Assembly: GCA_017399515.1 (NCBI GenBank)
Contig: JAFQBZ010000003.1
Coordinates: 1 to 5,866 of the forward strand
DNA: 5,866 bases
DNA from: Clostridia bacterium
Lineage (GTDB): Bacteria; Bacillota; Clostridia; Christensenellales; UBA1242
Direction: 5' to 3'
Part shown: piece by piece, positions 5,405-5,866 of the stretch
Position numbering within the stretch: the stretch's first letter is position 1
Layout: every line of letters starts with the position of its first letter
Notes under the pieces: model-generated
What the model was told of the DNA's origin: nothing
Seen by the model: the letters and a program-made list of their open reading frames with translations, nothing else
Database searches by the model: none
Translations under genes and position numbers: made by a program

Positions 5405-5866
5405 AAATCTTTCCTTTTGACTTTCTTTGACCTATAACTTATAAAATGAAATAAATAAACCAAAAGAATTGCAATTGTTGTTGATAAAATTGAACAAATG
5501 GTTGAGGGCAAGATTATTGATGTTGGTTTTTTGCTTCCAGCGTTTGAAAGCATTGCAATTATTGATGTTGGCAAAAACTGCACACTTGAACAACTGATGG
5601 CAATCAACATTATCATTGGAAAGGTGATGGTGTTTTTATCTTTATTATCTTTTTGCATTGATTCAATGGCTTTTATTCCAAGTGGGGTGGCAGCGCCGCT
5701 CATTCCAAGAAGGTTTGCTGAAATGTTCATTGAAACATATTTTCGACTTTCTTCTGAAAGGTTGTTTTTGCCAAATATTTTGTTTATAATAGGGGAAAGA
5801 AGTTTAGATAATTTTTTTGATAAACCACTTTGCTCTAAGATAGAGAAAAGTCCTATCCAAATTGCA
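5401..5866 (-). CDS. spmA: Spore maturation protein A, C-terminal part; 5' end outside window
   Basis: Partner of SpmB in spore core maturation. The frame is open from the window edge (first full codon at 5865) and gives 154 residues, so about 40 N-terminal residues are missing compared with the usual length of about 195. The visible part starts in a membrane segment reading AIWIGLFSILEQSGLSKKLS. The hallmark MNISANLLGMSGAATPLGIK follows from 5730, then a polar stretch (QKDNKDKN) and two hydrophobic segments (ITFPMIMLIAIS and TTIAILLVYLFHF), ending in a basic tail. The ATG at 5730 is internal, because the conserved sequence continues upstream of it without a stop. Most SpmA have LGxGNAATPLG; here the position reads GMSGAATPLG, as in many related Gate-domain proteins. 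The stop overlaps the spmB start by four bases, indicating one operon. Confidence 0.93.
   Translation of the reverse strand, partial: AIWIGLFSILEQSGLSKKLSKLLSPIINKIFGKNNLSEESRKYVSMNISANLLGMSGAATPLGIKAIESMQKDNKDKNTITFPMIMLIAISCSSVQFLPTSIIAMLSNAGSKKPTSIILPSTICSILSTTIAILLVYLFHFISYRSKKVKRKDL

Noticed and set aside
5401..5730. Reading the spmA product as a complete 109-residue protein from the ATG at 5730
   Set aside because: The frame stays open to the window edge and the upstream residues match the SpmA membrane region, so this ATG is internal and the gene is simply cut by the window.
1..5866. CRISPR arrays, tRNA or rRNA genes, transposases, phage attachment sites
   Set aside because: No regularly spaced repeats, cloverleaf sequences, rRNA motifs, transposase frames or terminal inverted repeats were seen by reading both strands.

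Overview
The window comes from an AT-rich, anaerobic, spore-forming Bacillota, most likely an uncultured or gut-type member of the Clostridia. Three things point there: a single-chain pyruvate:ferredoxin oxidoreductase, the spore-maturation pair spmA-spmB, and the truA - rplM - rpsI order with an L13-type RNA leader. No species can be named from the sequence alone.

Layout. Positions 1-2283 (minus strand) hold the first 761 codons of pyruvate:ferredoxin oxidoreductase; its last third lies outside the window. A 174-bp divergent intergenic region (2284-2457) separates it from truA (plus, 2458-3207). This region carries one sigma-A-like promoter for each gene, and a perfect 7-4-7 palindrome just downstream of the predicted start of the oxidoreductase transcript. 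The truA promoter is so close to the gene that its mRNA is predicted to be leaderless. After truA come a strong promoter and a structured leader (3238-3340), then the ribosomal protein pair rplM-rpsI (3348-4201), closed by a hairpin terminator. Next is a free-standing gene for a small CDP-alcohol phosphatidyltransferase (4340-4846), with its own promoter and with codon usage unlike truA. It converges on the minus-strand spmA-spmB unit (5866-4898, spmA cut by the window end), and the two share a terminator that can work in both directions.

Functionally these are separate housekeeping units: pyruvate oxidation to acetyl-CoA with reduced ferredoxin, tRNA pseudouridylation, ribosome assembly, probable phospholipid headgroup chemistry, and maturation of the spore core. 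No mobile element, CRISPR array, tRNA or rRNA gene was seen, and no clearly new multi-gene system. The leads most worth checking are regulatory (the leaderless truA mRNA, the palindrome in the oxidoreductase leader, and a leader RNA with two competing pairings) and the compositionally foreign phosphatidyltransferase gene.
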